This document shows positions 5,573 through 5,777 of a stretch of DNA of 5,777 nt, in pieces; position 1 is the first letter of the stretch, and each line of letters starts with the position of its first letter. Under the pieces are notes generated by a model that had not been told where the DNA came from, ran no database searches, and saw only the letters and a list, made by a program, of their open reading frames with translations. The translations under genes and the position numbers were made by a program. Source of the stretch: an uncultured Hymenobacter sp. (lineage in GTDB: Bacteria > Bacteroidota > Bacteroidia > Cytophagales > Hymenobacteraceae); NCBI GenBank assembly GCA_937871705.1, contig CALMOO010000823.1, positions 1 through 5,777 on the forward strand, in the 5' to 3' direction.

Positions 5573-5777
5573 GGAAGTTGCTACCCCCCCCGCCGACCCG
5601 TGGCTGCACCACATGCGGCGCGGGGACTTCGCGGCGGCCTGGCAGCACAGCGACCACGACTTGGCCGCCCGGGCCGGCCAACCATGCTGGCACTGGCCCC
5701 GCCACCTCCAGTACGTCTGGGATGGCCGCCCGCTGGCCGGCCAGCGCGTGCTGGTGCGCTGCTACCACGGCCTGGGC
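5565..5777 (+). CDS. TPR/ADP-heptose-type (GT9-like) glycosyltransferase, N-terminal part
   Basis: An ATG at 5565 opens a frame that runs off the right edge after 71 codons. It overlaps the hydrolase stop (ATGCCTGA, 8 nt), as in tightly coupled operon genes. The N-terminal residues DPWLHHMRRGDFAAAWQHSD look like a short TPR-like helix pair. They are followed by HLQYVWDGRPLAGQRVLVRC (47-66) and then YHGLG at the edge. This WDG..L.G.RVLVRCYHGLG pattern is what I recall from TPR-linked proteins related to ADP-heptose:LPS heptosyltransferases (GT9), where the GLGD turn opens the first Rossmann strand. The catalytic remainder lies outside the window, so the call rests on a short stretch. A run of eight C (5584-5591) near the start codes for part of TPPA and could be prone to slippage. 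The context fits another glycan-building transferase. Confidence 0.65.
   Translation, partial: MPEEVATPPADPWLHHMRRGDFAAAWQHSDHDLAARAGQPCWHWPRHLQYVWDGRPLAGQRVLVRCYHGLG

Noticed and set aside
3928..5614. Long antisense open frames (about 242 and 203 codons) opposite the methyltransferase and hydrolase
   Set aside because: They mirror strongly conserved + strand genes, arise easily in GC-rich coding DNA and show no family motifs.

Overview
The window is GC-rich and every recognisable gene lies on the + strand. No start codon is preceded by a convincing Shine-Dalgarno sequence, and several starts sit behind short T-rich leaders. It also carries long palindromic intergenic repeats. Together these suggest a high-GC Bacteroidota of the Hymenobacter/Cytophagales type. 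That assignment is inferred from style and protein flavour; there is no marker gene.

Layout, left to right: (1) the last ~52 codons of a GT4-like glycosyltransferase, whose final codons and stop lie in a small GCGGACT palindrome; (2) three consecutive, diverged CgeB-like GT-B glycosyltransferases (185-1315, 1391-2473, 2574-3644); (3) a SAM-dependent methyltransferase of the CmoB-like/TIGR04290-like type (3796-4611); (4) a clan GH-A glycoside hydrolase-like protein (4688-5572) whose two halves appear in swapped order; (5) the start of a gene with the features of a TPR/ADP-heptose-type (GT9-like) glycosyltransferase (5565 to beyond the window), overlapping the hydrolase gene by 8 nt. Two gaps are filled by palindromic elements: a 102-bp element with 24-bp ends between the second and third CgeB-like genes, and a 114-bp element with perfect 35-bp ends between the third and the methyltransferase. 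No tRNA, rRNA, CRISPR array or transposase gene was seen, and no gap exceeds 300 bases.

Taken together this looks like part of a surface or extracellular glycan locus: several sugar transferases probably acting in sequence, a methyltransferase that may cap or decorate a sugar, and an apparently cytoplasmic glycosidase-fold protein that could trim, transfer or bind an intermediate. The product cannot be read from the sequence. The strongest novelty candidate is the apparent circular permutation of the GH-A barrel. Next are the palindromic repeats, which supply gene ends and leader sequences.
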